Assembly: GCF_006716445.1 (NCBI RefSeq)
Contig: NZ_VFPA01000001.1
Span: 2,480,001 to 2,544,000 of the forward strand
DNA from: Pseudonocardia kunmingensis
GTDB lineage: Bacteria; Actinomycetota; Actinomycetes; Mycobacteriales; Pseudonocardiaceae
Direction: 5' to 3'
Length of the DNA stretch: 64,000 nt
Numbering within the stretch: position 1 is the first letter of the stretch; every line of letters starts with the position of its first letter. Under the pieces are notes generated by a model. It had not been told where the DNA came from and ran no database searches. It saw only the letters and a list, made by a program, of their open reading frames with translations. A program made the translations under genes and the position numbers. Shown here in pieces: positions 17,925 through 28,288 of the stretch.

Positions 17925-19586
17925 TCAGGCGTTGCGCATCGCCGCCGCGTCGCCCAGGTCGAGCAGTTCCACGCTCTTCTCGCGCATCTCCACCTTGCGC
18001 ACCTTGCCCGTCACCGTCATCGGGAACTCCTCGACGACCAGCACGTAGCGCGGGATCTTGTAGTGCGCCAGCTTGCCGGTGGCGAACTCGCGCACCCCCT
18101 CGGCGGTGAGCTCGGGCGCGCCCTCGCGCAGGGTCACCCAGGCGCACAGCTCCTCGCCGTAGCGGGCGTCGGGCACGCCGATGACCTGCGCGTCGAGGAT
18201 GTCGGGGTGGGTGTAGAGGAACTCCTCGATCTCCCGCGGGTAGATGTTCTCGCCACCGCGGATCACCATGTCCTTGATCCGCCCGGTGATGTTGACGTAG
18301 CCGTCGCCGTCCATCACGCCGAGGTCGCCGGTGTGCATCCAGCGGGCCCGGTCGATCGCCTCCGCCGTCTTCTCCGGCTCGTCCCAGTAGCCGAGCATCA
18401 CCGAGTAGCCCCGGGTGCACAGCTCGCCGGGCTCGCCGCGGGGCAGGGTCAGCCCGGTGTCAGGGTCGACGATCTTGACTTCGACGTGCGGGTGCACGCG
18501 CCCGACGGTCGACACGCGCCGCTCCAGCGAGTCGTCCGCGCGGGTCTGCGTGGACACCGGCGACGTCTCGGTCATGCCGTAGCAGATCGTCACCTCCGTC
18601 ATGCCCATCCGGTCGACGACCTGCTTCATCACCTCCACCGGGCACGGCGAGCCGGCCATGATCCCGGTGCGCAGCGAGGACAGGCCGTAGCTGTCGAACT
18701 CCGGGTCGTTCAGCTCCGCGATGAACATCGTCGGCACGCCGTACAGCGACGTGCACCGCTCCTGCGCGACGGCCGTGAGCGTGGCCTTCGGGTCGAACCC
18801 GGGGCCGGGGATGACCATCGTGGCGCCGTTCGTCGTACAGCCGAGATTGCCCATGACCATGCCGAAGCAGTGGTAGAAGGGCACCGGGATGCAGACGCGG
18901 TCGTCGGGCGTGTAGCCGCAGAGGCGGCCCACGAAGTAGCCGTTGTTGAGGATGTTGTGGTGCGACAGGGTCGCGCCCTTCGGGAAGCCCGTGGTGCCCG
19001 ACGTGTACTGGATGTTGATCGGGTCGTCCGGGCTGAGCTGCGCCTGCAGCCGCGCGAGCTCGGCGCGGTCGCCCTGCCGGCCCGCGGCCACCATCTCGTC
19101 CCAGTCGGGCGTGCCGATCAGGATCACCGTGCGCAGCGCCTCGCACCGCGGGCGGACCTGCTCGATCATGCCCGCGTAGTCCGACGTCTTGAAGCTCGTG
19201 GCCGCCACCAGCACCGAGATGCCGGCCTGGTTGAGCACGAACTCCAGCTCGTGGGTCCGGTACGCCGGGTTGATGTTGACGAGGATCGCGCCGATCTTCG
19301 CCGTGGCGTACTGCACCAGCGTCCACTCGGCCACGTTCGGCGCCCAGATGCCGATGCGGTCGCCCTTGCCCAGGCCGGCGGCGAGTAGCCCGAGCGCGAC
19401 GGTGTCGACGTCCTCGCGCAGCGTCCCGTAGGTCCAGCGCCGACCGGTCGGCACCTCGACGAGGGCCTCCGCGTCGGGCTGCGCGGCGGCGACGCGGTCG
19501 AAGTTGTCGCCGATGGTGTCGCCGAGCAGCGGGACGTCGGACGTCCCCGAGGCGTAAGAGGGAACGAGGGGCGCGGCAGCGGACAC
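17925..19586 (-). CDS. Fatty-acyl-CoA synthetase (AMP-binding)
   Basis: A 553-residue ANL enzyme that would convert a fatty acid, ATP and CoA to acyl-CoA. The P-loop [11 protein letters not shown] is at 194-204, [10 protein letters not shown] mid-protein, then [34 protein letters not shown] forms the hinge, and the catalytic Lys is at about 528 (TVTGKVRK). This form (GGENIYP) is typical of medium/long-chain FadD-type synthetases, unlike the ligase at 1457. GTG 19586 has AAAGGA about 9 nt upstream; ATG 19607 lacks a site. It is divergent from serS. Chain-length preference cannot be read. Confidence 0.9.
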   Translation of the reverse strand: MSAAAPLVPSYASGTSDVPLLGDTIGDNFDRVAAAQPDAEALVEVPTGRRWTYGTLREDVDTVALGLLAAGLGKGDRIGIWAPNVAEWTLVQYATAKIGAILVNINPAYRTHELEFVLNQAGISVLVAATSFKTSDYAGMIEQVRPRCEALRTVILIGTPDWDEMVAAGRQGDRAELARLQAQLSPDDPINIQYTSGTTGFPKGATLSHHNILNNGYFVGRLCGYTPDDRVCIPVPFYHCFGMVMGNLGCTTNGATMVIPGPGFDPKATLTAVAQERCTSLYGVPTMFIAELNDPEFDSYGLSSLRTGIMAGSPCPVEVMKQVVDRMGMTEVTICYGMTETSPVSTQTRADDSLERRVSTVGRVHPHVEVKIVDPDTGLTLPRGEPGELCTRGYSVMLGYWDEPEKTAEAIDRARWMHTGDLGVMDGDGYVNITGRIKDMVIRGGENIYPREIEEFLYTHPDILDAQVIGVPDARYGEELCAWVTLREGAPELTAEGVREFATGKLAHYKIPRYVLVVEEFPMTVTGKVRKVEMREKSVELLDLGDAAAMRNA

Positions 19587-19717
19587 GGCGCGGGGTCCTT
19601 TCGACATCACCGGCGGCAGGTGCCGCTCATCCTGCGACGATCGGTGCGCGCCCGCCACCTCCGGATGGGGAGGGCGGGCCCGGAAACCCGATCGCGCGCG
19701 GCCGATACCCTCGGACG

Positions 19718-20989
19718 ATGCACGATCCGCGGGTGCTTCTCGACCCAGCCACCGACGCCGTCCGCAAGCTCGCCCGGCGGGGCTACGCGCTGGACGTCGC
19801 GTCCCTCGAGAAGCTGCTGAGCACCCGCAACTCCGCGATCCAGCGCGGTGACGAGGCGCGGGCCGAGTCGAAGCGCGTCGCCACCTCGGTGAAGGGCGCC
19901 GCGCCCGAGGAGCGCGAGGGGCTCGTCGCGCGCGCCCGCGAGCTCAAGGGCGTGGTCGCGGCCGCCGAGGAGGAGCACCGCGCCGCCGAGGCCGAGCTGC
20001 AGGACCTCCTGCTCGGCATCCCCAACCTCCCCGCCGACGAGCTGCCCGACGGCGCGAGCGACGAGGACGCCGAGCACGTCCGCACCTGGGGCGAGCCGCC
20101 GCGGTTCGACTTCACCCCGCTCGACCACGTCGACCTCGGCGAGAAGCTCGGCATCCTCGACCTGCCGCGTGCCACCAAGCTCGCCGGCCCGCGGTTCGCG
20201 GTCCTGCGCGGGAAGGGCGCCGCCCTGGAGCGGGCCATCGCGCGCTACCTGCTCGACCTGCAGACGGGCGCGCACGGCTACACGGAGTTCTCGGTGCCCA
20301 CGCTCGTCAACCGCGTCGCCATGACGGGAACGGGGCAGCTGCCGAAGTTCGAACAGGACCTGTTCAAGACCGGCGTCGCCGACCGGGAGCTGTTCCTCAT
20401 CCCCACCGCCGAGGTGCCGCTCACCAACCTGCACGCCAAGGAGACGCTCGAGCTGGAGGCGCTCCCGCTGGCCTACACCGCGCACACGCAGTGCTTCCGC
20501 TCGGAGGCCGGCTCGTACGGCCGCGACACCCGCGGCCTGATCCGGCTGCACGAGTTCTCGAAAGTCGAGCTCGTGCGCATCGTCGACGCGGAGCGCTCGC
20601 GCGAGGAGCTGGAGATGCTGCTCTCCCACGCCGAGGCCGCGATGCAGGGCCTCGGGCTCGCCTACCGCGTGGTGAAGCTGGCGGCGGGCGACATCGGGTT
20701 CTCGGCGGAGTTCACCTACGACATCGAGGTGTGGCTGCCCGGCCAGGACGCCTACCGGGAGATCAGCTCGGTGTCCGACTTCGGCACGTTCCAGGCCCGC
20801 CGCGCCGGGATCCGCACGAAGGCCAAGGACGGCAGGCGCGGCTTCGCGGCCACCCTCAACGGGTCGGGACTGCCGATCGGACGCACCCTCGTCGCGGTGC
20901 TGGAGCAGGGGCAGCAGGCCGACGGTTCGGTCCGCCTCCCCGAGGCCCTGGTGCCCTACACCGGCTTCGAGGTGCTCGAGCCGGCCTGA
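19718..20989 (+). CDS. serS: Seryl-tRNA synthetase
   Basis: Class II synthetase, 423 residues, the usual length, which charges tRNA-Ser with serine. The N-terminal antiparallel coiled-coil arm spans roughly residues 25-100. Motif 2 appears as [18 protein letters not shown] with LHEFSKVE, and motif 3 as [17 protein letters not shown]. The C-terminus [14 protein letters not shown] is repeated, with mostly synonymous changes, at 22078. This is the only copy in the window and looks intact, so it is presumably the housekeeping gene. Confidence 0.97.
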   Translation: MHDPRVLLDPATDAVRKLARRGYALDVASLEKLLSTRNSAIQRGDEARAESKRVATSVKGAAPEEREGLVARARELKGVVAAAEEEHRAAEAELQDLLLGIPNLPADELPDGASDEDAEHVRTWGEPPRFDFTPLDHVDLGEKLGILDLPRATKLAGPRFAVLRGKGAALERAIARYLLDLQTGAHGYTEFSVPTLVNRVAMTGTGQLPKFEQDLFKTGVADRELFLIPTAEVPLTNLHAKETLELEALPLAYTAHTQCFRSEAGSYGRDTRGLIRLHEFSKVELVRIVDAERSREELEMLLSHAEAAMQGLGLAYRVVKLAAGDIGFSAEFTYDIEVWLPGQDAYREISSVSDFGTFQARRAGIRTKAKDGRRGFAATLNGSGLPIGRTLVAVLEQGQQADGSVRLPEALVPYTGFEVLEPA

Positions 20990-21211
20990 TGCGCTGCGGA
21001 CGGCGGAGCTTTGCGATCCGGACGACTGACTGATCCGAAGCAGCGGCTCGACAGGCCGACGGTGGGGATGCCATCGCGGCACCCCTGTAGGCCGAACCCC
21101 TGAGCTGTGCAGAGATCAGCACCTGAAGCCCCCAGCTTCAGCTGCGGCCAATCGTGTGAATCCTCTTCATTCTGGACCTGAATCGAGCCCGCTCCACCAC
21201 GCTCCCATCCC

Positions 21212-21994
21212 TTGAGAGCTCAGACACGACGCCGATTGCTTCGCGCCGCACTCGTCATGACCATCATGATCTCCACACTGCTTCTACCGTCGGCCACCGG
21301 AACGAGTCCGATCCCGCAAGCAGGGGAAATCCATGGACGAATGATCTTCACGGCATCCGAGCCGTACTACGAGCTGACGGATCGGAACGGCACGCTCAAT
21401 GGGCAGGTGACCTGGTCAGGAACAGACCTACCGATGGCCTGGTCCTTCCGCATGAGCCCACAGGTTCGCGCGATCGCGACGAGTCCCATGACATGCCAGG
21501 CGGGGCACATGCAGTTGTCGTACCACGACCGACACGTCGTGTCGACGGACTACAGCTGGCACTCGACCGTGAGAGGTCACTCGATCAATATCGACTATGC
21601 TCTGTACGGCTGGTGCGAGTTTGCGGTAAACGTTGACGGACGACCGGGCAAGCCGTCCTTCGATTCCGATTCGACTACCGGAAGAAGTCGCCCCGACTCT
21701 GCGCTACGCTGGCGCAGCTACAAGACGATCCCAGAGGATGACCATGTCCGACCACGACAACATCGTCACCGGACGCGTGCATCACTGGTACCCCGAGGAC
21801 GGGTGGGGAGTGCTCGAGTCCGACGCGCTCGACGGGCTCGTCTTCGCGCATTTCTCTGTCATTCGGGACCAGACGGGCTGGCGAGGCCTGGAAGCAGGCC
21901 AGCGCGTCACGTTCAGCTGGAGGCAGCCGGGCCAGGACGGTTGCGAGTACAGCGCGGTCGACGTGTACACGACAGAGTCTCGCGGCTCGGTTGA
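21212..21994 (+). CDS. Putative secreted protein, C-terminus out of frame
   Basis: A TTG-initiated 260-residue frame. Residues 1-30 have a basic twin-arginine-containing start and a hydrophobic core (MTIMISTLLLPSATG), so a signal peptide is likely. Residues 30-150 look like a real globular domain (MIFTASEPYYELTDRNG, YSWHSTVRGHSINIDY) in DNA of clearly lower GC than its neighbours. From about residue 150 the frame runs antiphase over the cold-shock-like gene at 21744 and turns Arg-rich, so the natural stop has probably been lost to a frameshift. I do not recognise the domain. No ribosome site is visible. Transfer is likely. Confidence 0.45.
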   Translation: MRAQTRRRLLRAALVMTIMISTLLLPSATGTSPIPQAGEIHGRMIFTASEPYYELTDRNGTLNGQVTWSGTDLPMAWSFRMSPQVRAIATSPMTCQAGHMQLSYHDRHVVSTDYSWHSTVRGHSINIDYALYGWCEFAVNVDGRPGKPSFDSDSTTGRSRPDSALRWRSYKTIPEDDHVRPRQHRHRTRASLVPRGRVGSARVRRARRARLRAFLCHSGPDGLARPGSRPARHVQLEAAGPGRLRVQRGRRVHDRVSRLG

Positions 21995-22061
21995 TCAGCA
22001 CACCGACAGGCACCCGGATGCGTACAGGTCGTCGCTCACGATCACCTTCGACGAACCCTGA
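21744..22061 (+). CDS. Cold-shock-domain-like protein
   Basis: A 105-residue protein. The first half resembles a divergent cold-shock domain: GRVHHWYPEDGWGVLES corresponds to the WYN-KGFGF strand and LVFAHFSVI to the RNP2 strand. RVTFSWRQPGQDGCEYSAVDV closes the barrel. ATG 21744 has AGAGG six bases before it; ATG 21738 is two codons longer. It may bind RNA or be a signalling OB-fold. The gene lies inside the lower-GC block between serS and its degraded copy and probably arrived with it. Confidence 0.7.
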   Translation: MSDHDNIVTGRVHHWYPEDGWGVLESDALDGLVFAHFSVIRDQTGWRGLEAGQRVTFSWRQPGQDGCEYSAVDVYTTESRGSVDQHTDRHPDAYRSSLTITFDEP

Positions 22062-22077
22062 CCCCGGTCCGTCCGTA

Positions 22078-22122
22078 GCCCTGGTGCCGTACGCCGGATT
22101 CGAGGTCCTCGAAGCGGCCCGA
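22078..22122 (+). pseudogene. Degraded second copy of the serS 3' end
   Basis: Forty-five nucleotides align without gaps to the last 45 of serS (20945-20989) with seven differences by hand count, mostly at third codon positions. They encode ALVPYAGFEVLEAA, but the stop codon has become CGA. The change pattern shows it descends from a translated serS allele and not from a simple local duplication of the present one. The copy closes a block of about 1.1 kb of lower GC. Confidence 0.75.
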
Positions 22123-22144
22123 TCCCCCGTTCGCCCGGCTCGGA

Positions 22145-23305
22145 CTACAGCCCACCGGTGTTGAGCAGGAGGTTGGGGGTGCCGCCGGTGTCGCCGCCCT
22201 CGACGATGCCCGGCGTCGCGTGCTCGACGATCCACCGGGCGATCACGCCGCTCGGGGCGTCGCCGAACGTCTGCTTGTAGAGCGCGGCCACGCCCACGGC
22301 GTGCGGAGCGGCCATCGACGTCCCCGTGTACGAGGCCGTCCCGCCGCCCGGCACCGTCGACACGATGCTCGTGCCGGGCGCGTAGAGGTCCACGCAGCCG
22401 CCGGTGGACGAGCTGTCGGCGCGCTCGTCCTCGATCGTCGAGTTGGCGACGACCAGCACCCCGGAGATCGCGCGCGGGGCCGCCGAGCAGTCGTCCGCGC
22501 CGGAGTTGCCCGCCGACGAGGCCACGAACACGCCCTGCTCGACGAGCCCCGCCACTGCCGAGAGCAGCACCTCGGACGGCCCGTAGCTCCACGACATCAC
22601 CGCGACCGACGGGCCCTGCCGGTGGGTCGCGACGTGGTCGATCCCGCTCAGCAGCGACGACAACGTGCCCGCCCCGGTGCAGTCGAGGACCTTGACCGAC
22701 CGGATCTGCGCGTCCTTCGCCACGCCGAAGTCGCGGGCGCCGGCGATGCCGGCGACCACCGTGCCGTGCCCGTCGCAGTCGTGGTCGACGTCGTCGACGG
22801 TGTTGAGCACGAGCTGCGCGCGCCCCTCGAACTGCGGGTGCGAGGGGTCGACGCCGGTGTCGAGCACGAAGACGGTCACGCCGTCGCCGGTCGCGGTGGT
22901 CGTGTAGCTGCCGTCGAGCGGGAGGTCGCGCTGGTCGATGCGGTCGAGGCCCCAGTTCTGCGGATCCGGCTGGGTCCCCTCGGTCAGGTCATGGCGCCGG
23001 TTCGGGTCCAGCGGGGTGAACCGGCGGTCCTCCTCGACGCCGAGCACCCCGTCGCGCGTCCGCAGCCGGTCGACCTGGCTCGCGGTGAGCCGCGCGGCGA
23101 AGCCGGCGAACGCGTGGCCGTAGGTCGCCGTCGGCTGCACGCCGAGCTCGGCCGCCGCCGCCGTCGCGTCCGCCGCGGTGCGCGCGTGGACGACGTAGCT
23201 CGCGGCCGCGTCCACCGCGGCCGCGGCGCTCCCGGGCACGGCGAGCACGACGACCAGGTGCAGCGCGACCACCACCGGGACGGCGCGCAGGAGGAACCGC
23301 GTCAC
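22145..23305 (-). CDS. Secreted subtilisin-like serine protease (S8)
   Basis: A 386-residue preproenzyme. The signal peptide covers residues 1-30 and an inhibitor-I9-like propeptide residues 31-95 (YVVHARTAADATAAAAELG). The catalytic domain carries the full triad, Asp149 in VFVLDTGVD, His180 in DGHGT and Ser330 in GTSMAAPH, with the oxyanion Asn267 in SSAGNSG. Three cysteine pairs are possible. There is no C-terminal membrane segment, which distinguishes it from the MycP mycosins of type VII secretion, so it should be released. GTG start. It stands alone. Confidence 0.94.
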   Translation of the reverse strand: MTRFLLRAVPVVVALHLVVVLAVPGSAAAAVDAAASYVVHARTAADATAAAAELGVQPTATYGHAFAGFAARLTASQVDRLRTRDGVLGVEEDRRFTPLDPNRRHDLTEGTQPDPQNWGLDRIDQRDLPLDGSYTTTATGDGVTVFVLDTGVDPSHPQFEGRAQLVLNTVDDVDHDCDGHGTVVAGIAGARDFGVAKDAQIRSVKVLDCTGAGTLSSLLSGIDHVATHRQGPSVAVMSWSYGPSEVLLSAVAGLVEQGVFVASSAGNSGADDCSAAPRAISGVLVVANSTIEDERADSSSTGGCVDLYAPGTSIVSTVPGGGTASYTGTSMAAPHAVGVAALYKQTFGDAPSGVIARWIVEHATPGIVEGGDTGGTPNLLLNTGGL

Positions 23306-23458
23306 GGTCGGCGACGCTACGGATCATGGACCGGTGGGAACAGAGACACGATAGGGGCTGGAGTGACACATGTGATCGATGGGGTGACGGACCGTTTCCG
23401 ATCGGAGCGGGCCGGGGTAGCCCGTGTGGACGTGTCGTTCCCCCGGGCGGCGCGGTCG

Positions 23459-23878
23459 TCAGGCCGCTTCGGCGGCCGCCCGGAGGCCGTCTGCCTCGAG
23501 CTCCACGTACCGGCGGCTGCGCCGGCCGTACAGCCCGGCCACGACGGGCGCGAGCAGGCCCCGATGGGTGAGCCCGAGCCGCAACCGGGCCGTCCCGTCG
23601 GGCCGCGACCGGACCGAGTGCGTGCCGGTCGTGCGCAGCCCGGGGCCCGCCGCGATCCACGTCAGCACCGCTCCGGGCACGACCTCGGTGACCGTCCACT
23701 CCATCGGGAGGAGCTTCGGCTGGACGATCCGCACCCGGCTCCCGAGCCCGAGGTCGCCGTCGAGGAGCCGGACCTCGCGCATCGACTCGGTCCAGCGCGG
23801 CCACGACTCGGGATCGGCGAGCACCGCCCACACCCGCTCGGCACTCGCCCGGACGTCCCTTTCGACGAACAGCTCCAT
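23459..23878 (-). CDS. SRPBCC-fold (polyketide cyclase-like) protein
   Basis: A 139-residue START/SRPBCC protein that forms a helix-grip hydrophobic pocket: FVERDVRASAERVWAVLADPESWPRW at the N-terminus, then GLGSRVRIVQP and TVTEVVPGAVLTWIAAGPG. Such proteins bind or transform hydrophobic ligands. It is divergent from the TetR gene at 24015, and their shared region holds three copies of a TetR-type palindrome, so it is very probably under TetR control together with the FAD-monooxygenase. Enzymatic activity is not evident. Confidence 0.82.
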   Translation of the reverse strand: MELFVERDVRASAERVWAVLADPESWPRWTESMREVRLLDGDLGLGSRVRIVQPKLLPMEWTVTEVVPGAVLTWIAAGPGLRTTGTHSVRSRPDGTARLRLGLTHRGLLAPVVAGLYGRRSRRYVELEADGLRAAAEAA

Positions 23879-23899
23879 CGCCCACCCCTACCCACGTGA

Positions 23900-24014
23900 A
23901 CCATCTGGTACAACGGCCGTACCAAATGGTACAACGCGGGAGGCGACGAGCGTGAGCGCCGCACGGACGGACGTCGAGGCAGGATGACCACGCCACGGCC
24001 GTACCATTTGGTAC
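23900..24014. promoter_or_regulatory. Operator region with three TetR-type palindromes
   Basis: GTACCATTTGGTAC occurs twice exactly, at 23919-23932 (reverse complement) and 24001-24014. A weaker copy, ACCATCTGGTAC, is at 23900-23911. The third site abuts the TetR start codon, so binding there would block its own transcription. The first two lie before the SRPBCC gene. The arms GTACCA and TGGTAC are perfect. Autoregulation with control of the divergent gene is the obvious model. Confidence 0.75.
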
Positions 24015-24590
24015 ATGAAGTCGTCCGGCCGGGAGCAGCTGCTGCACGCCGCCCTCGAGCACTTCGCCGAGCACGGGGTCGGGGACCGCAGCCTCCGGTC
24101 GATCGCCACGTCGATCGGGACGAGCCACCGCATGCTGATCTACCACTTCGGCTCCCGCGACGGGCTACTCACCGAGGTGGTTGCCGCCGTGGAGGCGGCC
24201 CAACGGGAGGCGCTGGCGGAGCTCACGGCGCAGCCGGGCACCGCACCGCGCGAGGTCGTCCTGCGGTTCTGGGCCACCGTCTCCGCGGCGGCCCGCCGGT
24301 ACGGCCCGCTGTTCTACGAGTTGTCGGCGCACGCGATGCAGAGCCGGCCGCACGCCGTGCAGCGGCGCGAGACCTTGGTCGAGCCGTGGCTCGCGCCGCT
24401 CACCGACCTCATGCGGCAGGCGGGAGTGCCGCCCGAGGAGGCCCCCGTCCGGGCCCGGATCAGCCTCGCGGTGGCCCGGGGGTTGCTGCACGACGCCCTG
24501 GTCACGGGCGAGTTCGCACAGGCCGACGCGGCGGTGGCCGCGTTCGCCGACCTGGTGCTGCCCGCGCCGGCCGCTGCGCCGCGGCCGTGA
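24015..24590 (+). CDS. TetR-family repressor
   Basis: A 191-residue regulator. The N-terminal HTH (residues 8-52) reads QLLHAALEHFAEHGVGDRS, then IATSIGTSHRMLIYHFGSR, the usual recognition helix followed by YHF. The rest is the ligand-binding domain, with RFWATVSAAARRYGPLFYELS. The ATG directly follows an operator copy, and the transcript may be leaderless. It is followed by an FAD-dependent monooxygenase gene, suggesting that the ligand is a hydrophobic or aromatic compound handled by that enzyme. Confidence 0.92.
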   Translation: MKSSGREQLLHAALEHFAEHGVGDRSLRSIATSIGTSHRMLIYHFGSRDGLLTEVVAAVEAAQREALAELTAQPGTAPREVVLRFWATVSAAARRYGPLFYELSAHAMQSRPHAVQRRETLVEPWLAPLTDLMRQAGVPPEEAPVRARISLAVARGLLHDALVTGEFAQADAAVAAFADLVLPAPAAAPRP

Positions 24591-24685
24591 CCGACGCGCG
24601 CAGGTCCGCGGACGGCCTGCGGGTGCGGTGGGGCGCGGGCCCGGCCGAGCAGGCGGCCGACATCCCCGGGGTGGTGCTGACGTGA
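24587..24685 (+). CDS. Possible 32-residue coupling ORF
   Basis: A short frame from GTG 24587 to TGA 24683-24685 fills the gap between the TetR gene and the monooxygenase gene, overlapping each by four bases (GTGA at both ends). The peptide (VTDARRSADGLRVRWGAG...) has no recognisable feature. It may be a leader that keeps ribosomes moving into the monooxygenase gene, or chance; GC-rich sequence easily produces such frames. Confidence 0.2.
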   Translation: MTDARRSADGLRVRWGAGPAEQAADIPGVVLT

Positions 24686-26256
24686 GCCCGAACCCCACCC
24701 ACGTGGTCGTGGCAGGGGCCGGCCCCACCGGGCTGGCGCTGGCCTGCGGGCTCGCGGCCGCCGGCGTCCGGGTGCGGGTGGTGGACCGCGCCGACGGGCC
24801 GGCCCGCACGTCGCGGGCGAACATCCTGCACGCCCGCGGGGTCCAGGTGCTGACCCGGCTGGACGCCCTCGGCGACCTGCGGGAGCAGGCGGTGGCGCCG
24901 ATGGGGATCCGCATGCACGTGCGTGGCCGGCTGCTCACGACCCTGACGTTCGCCCCGGACGAGCGGGAGGCCGTCCAGGCGCTGTTCGTGTCGCAGGCGG
25001 CGATCGAGCAGCGGCTCCGCGACCGCCTCGCCGAGCTGGGCGTCGAGGTGGAGTGGGGGCACGGCGTCGGGGAGCTCGCGCAGGACACCGACGGGGTGGC
25101 CGTCGGGCTCTCCGGCGGCGACCGGGTGCGGGCGGCGTGGCTCGTCGGGTGCGACGGGGCGCACAGCCGGGTCCGGACCCTGGCCGGGATCGCGTTCCCC
25201 GGCGTGCCCGTGGTGGAGCGGTTCCTGCTCGCCGACGTGCACGCGGACGGCATCGCCGACCGCGAGCACTCCGCGGGCTGGTACCACCGCGACGGGATCC
25301 TGATGGCGATGCCGATGCGGGACCCCGCCGGGAACCTGTGGCGGCTCATGGCGAACGTGCCCGACGACGGCAGGCACCTCGACGCCCCCGCGGTCGTCCG
25401 CCGCTTCGAGGAGCTCCTCCCGGAGCGGGCCGGGATCACCGGGGCGCGCGTCCGGGACGCGGTCTGGACGTCGGTCTTCCGCATCCACCGCCGGCTGGCG
25501 GACGACTACCGCAGCGGTCGCGTGCTGCTCGCAGGCGACGCCGCCCACATCCACTCCCCCTTCGGCGGGCAGGGCCTCAACACCGGGATCGGCGACGCCG
25601 AGAACCTCGCGTGGAAGCTCGCGCTCGTCGTGCGGGGCCTCGCGGCCGACGGTCTCCTCGACACCTACGCGGCCGAGCGCCGCCCGGCGGCCGCCGACGT
25701 CCTGCGGCGCACGACGACGAACACCCGGGCGCTGGTGGCCGAGGGGGCCGTGGCCCGCTGGGTGCGCGACCACGTCCTGGTGCGGTACCTGGACCTGCCC
25801 GCCGTGCAGCGGCAGGCGACCCGCGCGGCGTCCCAGCTGGGGCTGAGCTACCGCCGCGGCCCGCTCGGCGGCCGTGGGGCGAAGCCGCGGCCAGGGGACC
25901 GGGTCCGGGACCGGCCGGTGGTCCGGCCCGACGGGACGCGGAGCACCCTCACCGGGGAGCTGGGCCCGGCCTGGGTCCTGCTGAGCGGGGGCACGGCGCC
26001 CGAGCCGCTGGTGGCCGTCCTGGACCGCAGGCTGCCGGGATCCACCACGCCGGTCACGGACCCGGCGTGGCAGCACCCGCACGCCCTGCTCGTCCGGCCG
26101 GACGGGCACCTGCTGTGGCGCGGCACGCACGCGGCCGACCTCGAACGCGGCCTCGACAGGGTCGCGCGCGCCGTCGCCGATCGGCCCGGTCGCGCGCGAC
26201 TGATTCAGGGGCTCCGGAACAGGATCCGCATGACGAACGGCACTTTCGTCGGCTAG
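24682..26256 (+). CDS. FAD-dependent aromatic monooxygenase
   Basis: A 524-residue group A flavoprotein hydroxylase of the phenol hydroxylase/PheA-TfdB type. The dinucleotide motif is GAGPTG (12-17), the NADPH/FAD DG motif is VGCDGAHSRVR near 155, and the flavin ribityl motif is LLAGDAAHIHSPFGGQGLN near 285. A thioredoxin-like C-terminal domain follows from about 400. Such enzymes insert one oxygen atom into aromatic or polyketide substrates using NAD(P)H. The final residues MTNGTFVG and the stop codon are encoded inside palindromic repeat D1, so that insertion has replaced the native C-terminus. Likely TetR-controlled. Confidence 0.9.
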   Translation: MSPNPTHVVVAGAGPTGLALACGLAAAGVRVRVVDRADGPARTSRANILHARGVQVLTRLDALGDLREQAVAPMGIRMHVRGRLLTTLTFAPDEREAVQALFVSQAAIEQRLRDRLAELGVEVEWGHGVGELAQDTDGVAVGLSGGDRVRAAWLVGCDGAHSRVRTLAGIAFPGVPVVERFLLADVHADGIADREHSAGWYHRDGILMAMPMRDPAGNLWRLMANVPDDGRHLDAPAVVRRFEELLPERAGITGARVRDAVWTSVFRIHRRLADDYRSGRVLLAGDAAHIHSPFGGQGLNTGIGDAENLAWKLALVVRGLAADGLLDTYAAERRPAAADVLRRTTTNTRALVAEGAVARWVRDHVLVRYLDLPAVQRQATRAASQLGLSYRRGPLGGRGAKPRPGDRVRDRPVVRPDGTRSTLTGELGPAWVLLSGGTAPEPLVAVLDRRLPGSTTPVTDPAWQHPHALLVRPDGHLLWRGTHAADLERGLDRVARAVADRPGRARLIQGLRNRIRMTNGTFVG

Positions 26257-26280
26257 GTACCGACGAGAGTGCCGTTCGTC
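26232..26280. repeat. 49-nt palindromic repeat, family D, copy 1
   Basis: Arms GACGAACGGCACTTTCGTCG and CGACGAGAGTGCCGTTCGTC flank a short loop around CTAGGTA. Related copies lie at 46492, 56764 and 63081. The stop codon of the FAD monooxygenase (26254-26256) lies in the loop. It sits between the convergent monooxygenase and modC genes and could end transcription in both directions. Confidence 0.9.
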
Positions 26281-26309
26281 AGGTGGGGAGCTTGGGCAAC
26301 ACGCTCCGA

Positions 26310-27463
<1,154 letters not shown>

Positions 27464-27467
<4 letters not shown>

Positions 27468-28288
27468 CGGCCCCCCTCCAGGGTGCGCGGGCGGGCGACC
27501 CCGATGACGACGACCGCCACCACGACCAGCAGGAGCGACAGCGCGACGGCGGCGTCCACGTCGGTCTCGCGCTCCAGGTAGACCAGCAGCGGCAGCGTGC
27601 GCGTGGTGCCCTGCAGGCTGCCCGCGAACGCGATCGTCGCGCCGAACTCGCCGAGGCAGCGGGCGAACGCCAGCACCGCGCCCGAGGCCAGCCCCGGCAG
27701 CACCAGCGGCACGGTCACGCGGCGGAACGCCAGCCACGGCGCCGCGCCGAGCGTGGCCGCCACGGCCTCGTACCGCCGCCCCGCGGTGCGGAGCGCGCCC
27801 TCCAGGCTCACCACGAGGAACGGCAGCGCGACGAACGTCTGCGCGAGGACCACCGACGCGGTGGTGAAGGGGATCGTGATCCCGAAGGCGAGGTCGAGTC
27901 CGCGCCCGACCAGCCCGGTGCGCCCGAGCAGGAACAGCAGCGCGAGCCCGCCGACGACAGGGGGCAGCACCAGCGGCAGCAGCACGACCGACCGCAGCAG
28001 GCGCAGCCCCCGGACCCGCCCCCTGGCGAGCACGACGGCGAGCGGGCCGCCGAACGCGACGCACAGCAGCGTCGAGATCGCGGCCGTCAGCAGGGAGAGC
28101 CGCAGCGCGTCGAGCGCGGACTCGCTGAGCAGGAGCGCGGGCATCCGCGGCCAGTCGGCGCGCAGCGCGAGCCCGACCACCGGCAGGGCGATCAGCGCGA
28201 AGGCCACCGCCGCCGGCACCCACAGCAGGCGCGGTAGCCCGACGCCGGTGTCGTGGTCGTCGGTGGCGCGCGTGGCCGGGCGCGTCAC
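27464..28288 (-). CDS. modB: Molybdate ABC transporter permease
   Basis: A 274-residue inner-membrane permease with about six membrane segments. The cytoplasmic EAA-like loop reads [26 protein letters not shown], contacting ModC. The characteristic ModB segment [21 protein letters not shown] follows. It begins at GTG 28288, overlapping the modA stop by four bases, and is translationally coupled at both ends. Together with modA and modC it imports molybdate for the molybdopterin enzymes of the cell, including the cox-type hydroxylase at 46.5-51.3 kb. Confidence 0.94.

Noticed and set aside
17718..19388. Long + strand frame antisense to the acyl-CoA synthetase
   Set aside because: Antisense shadow; no motif and unusual composition.
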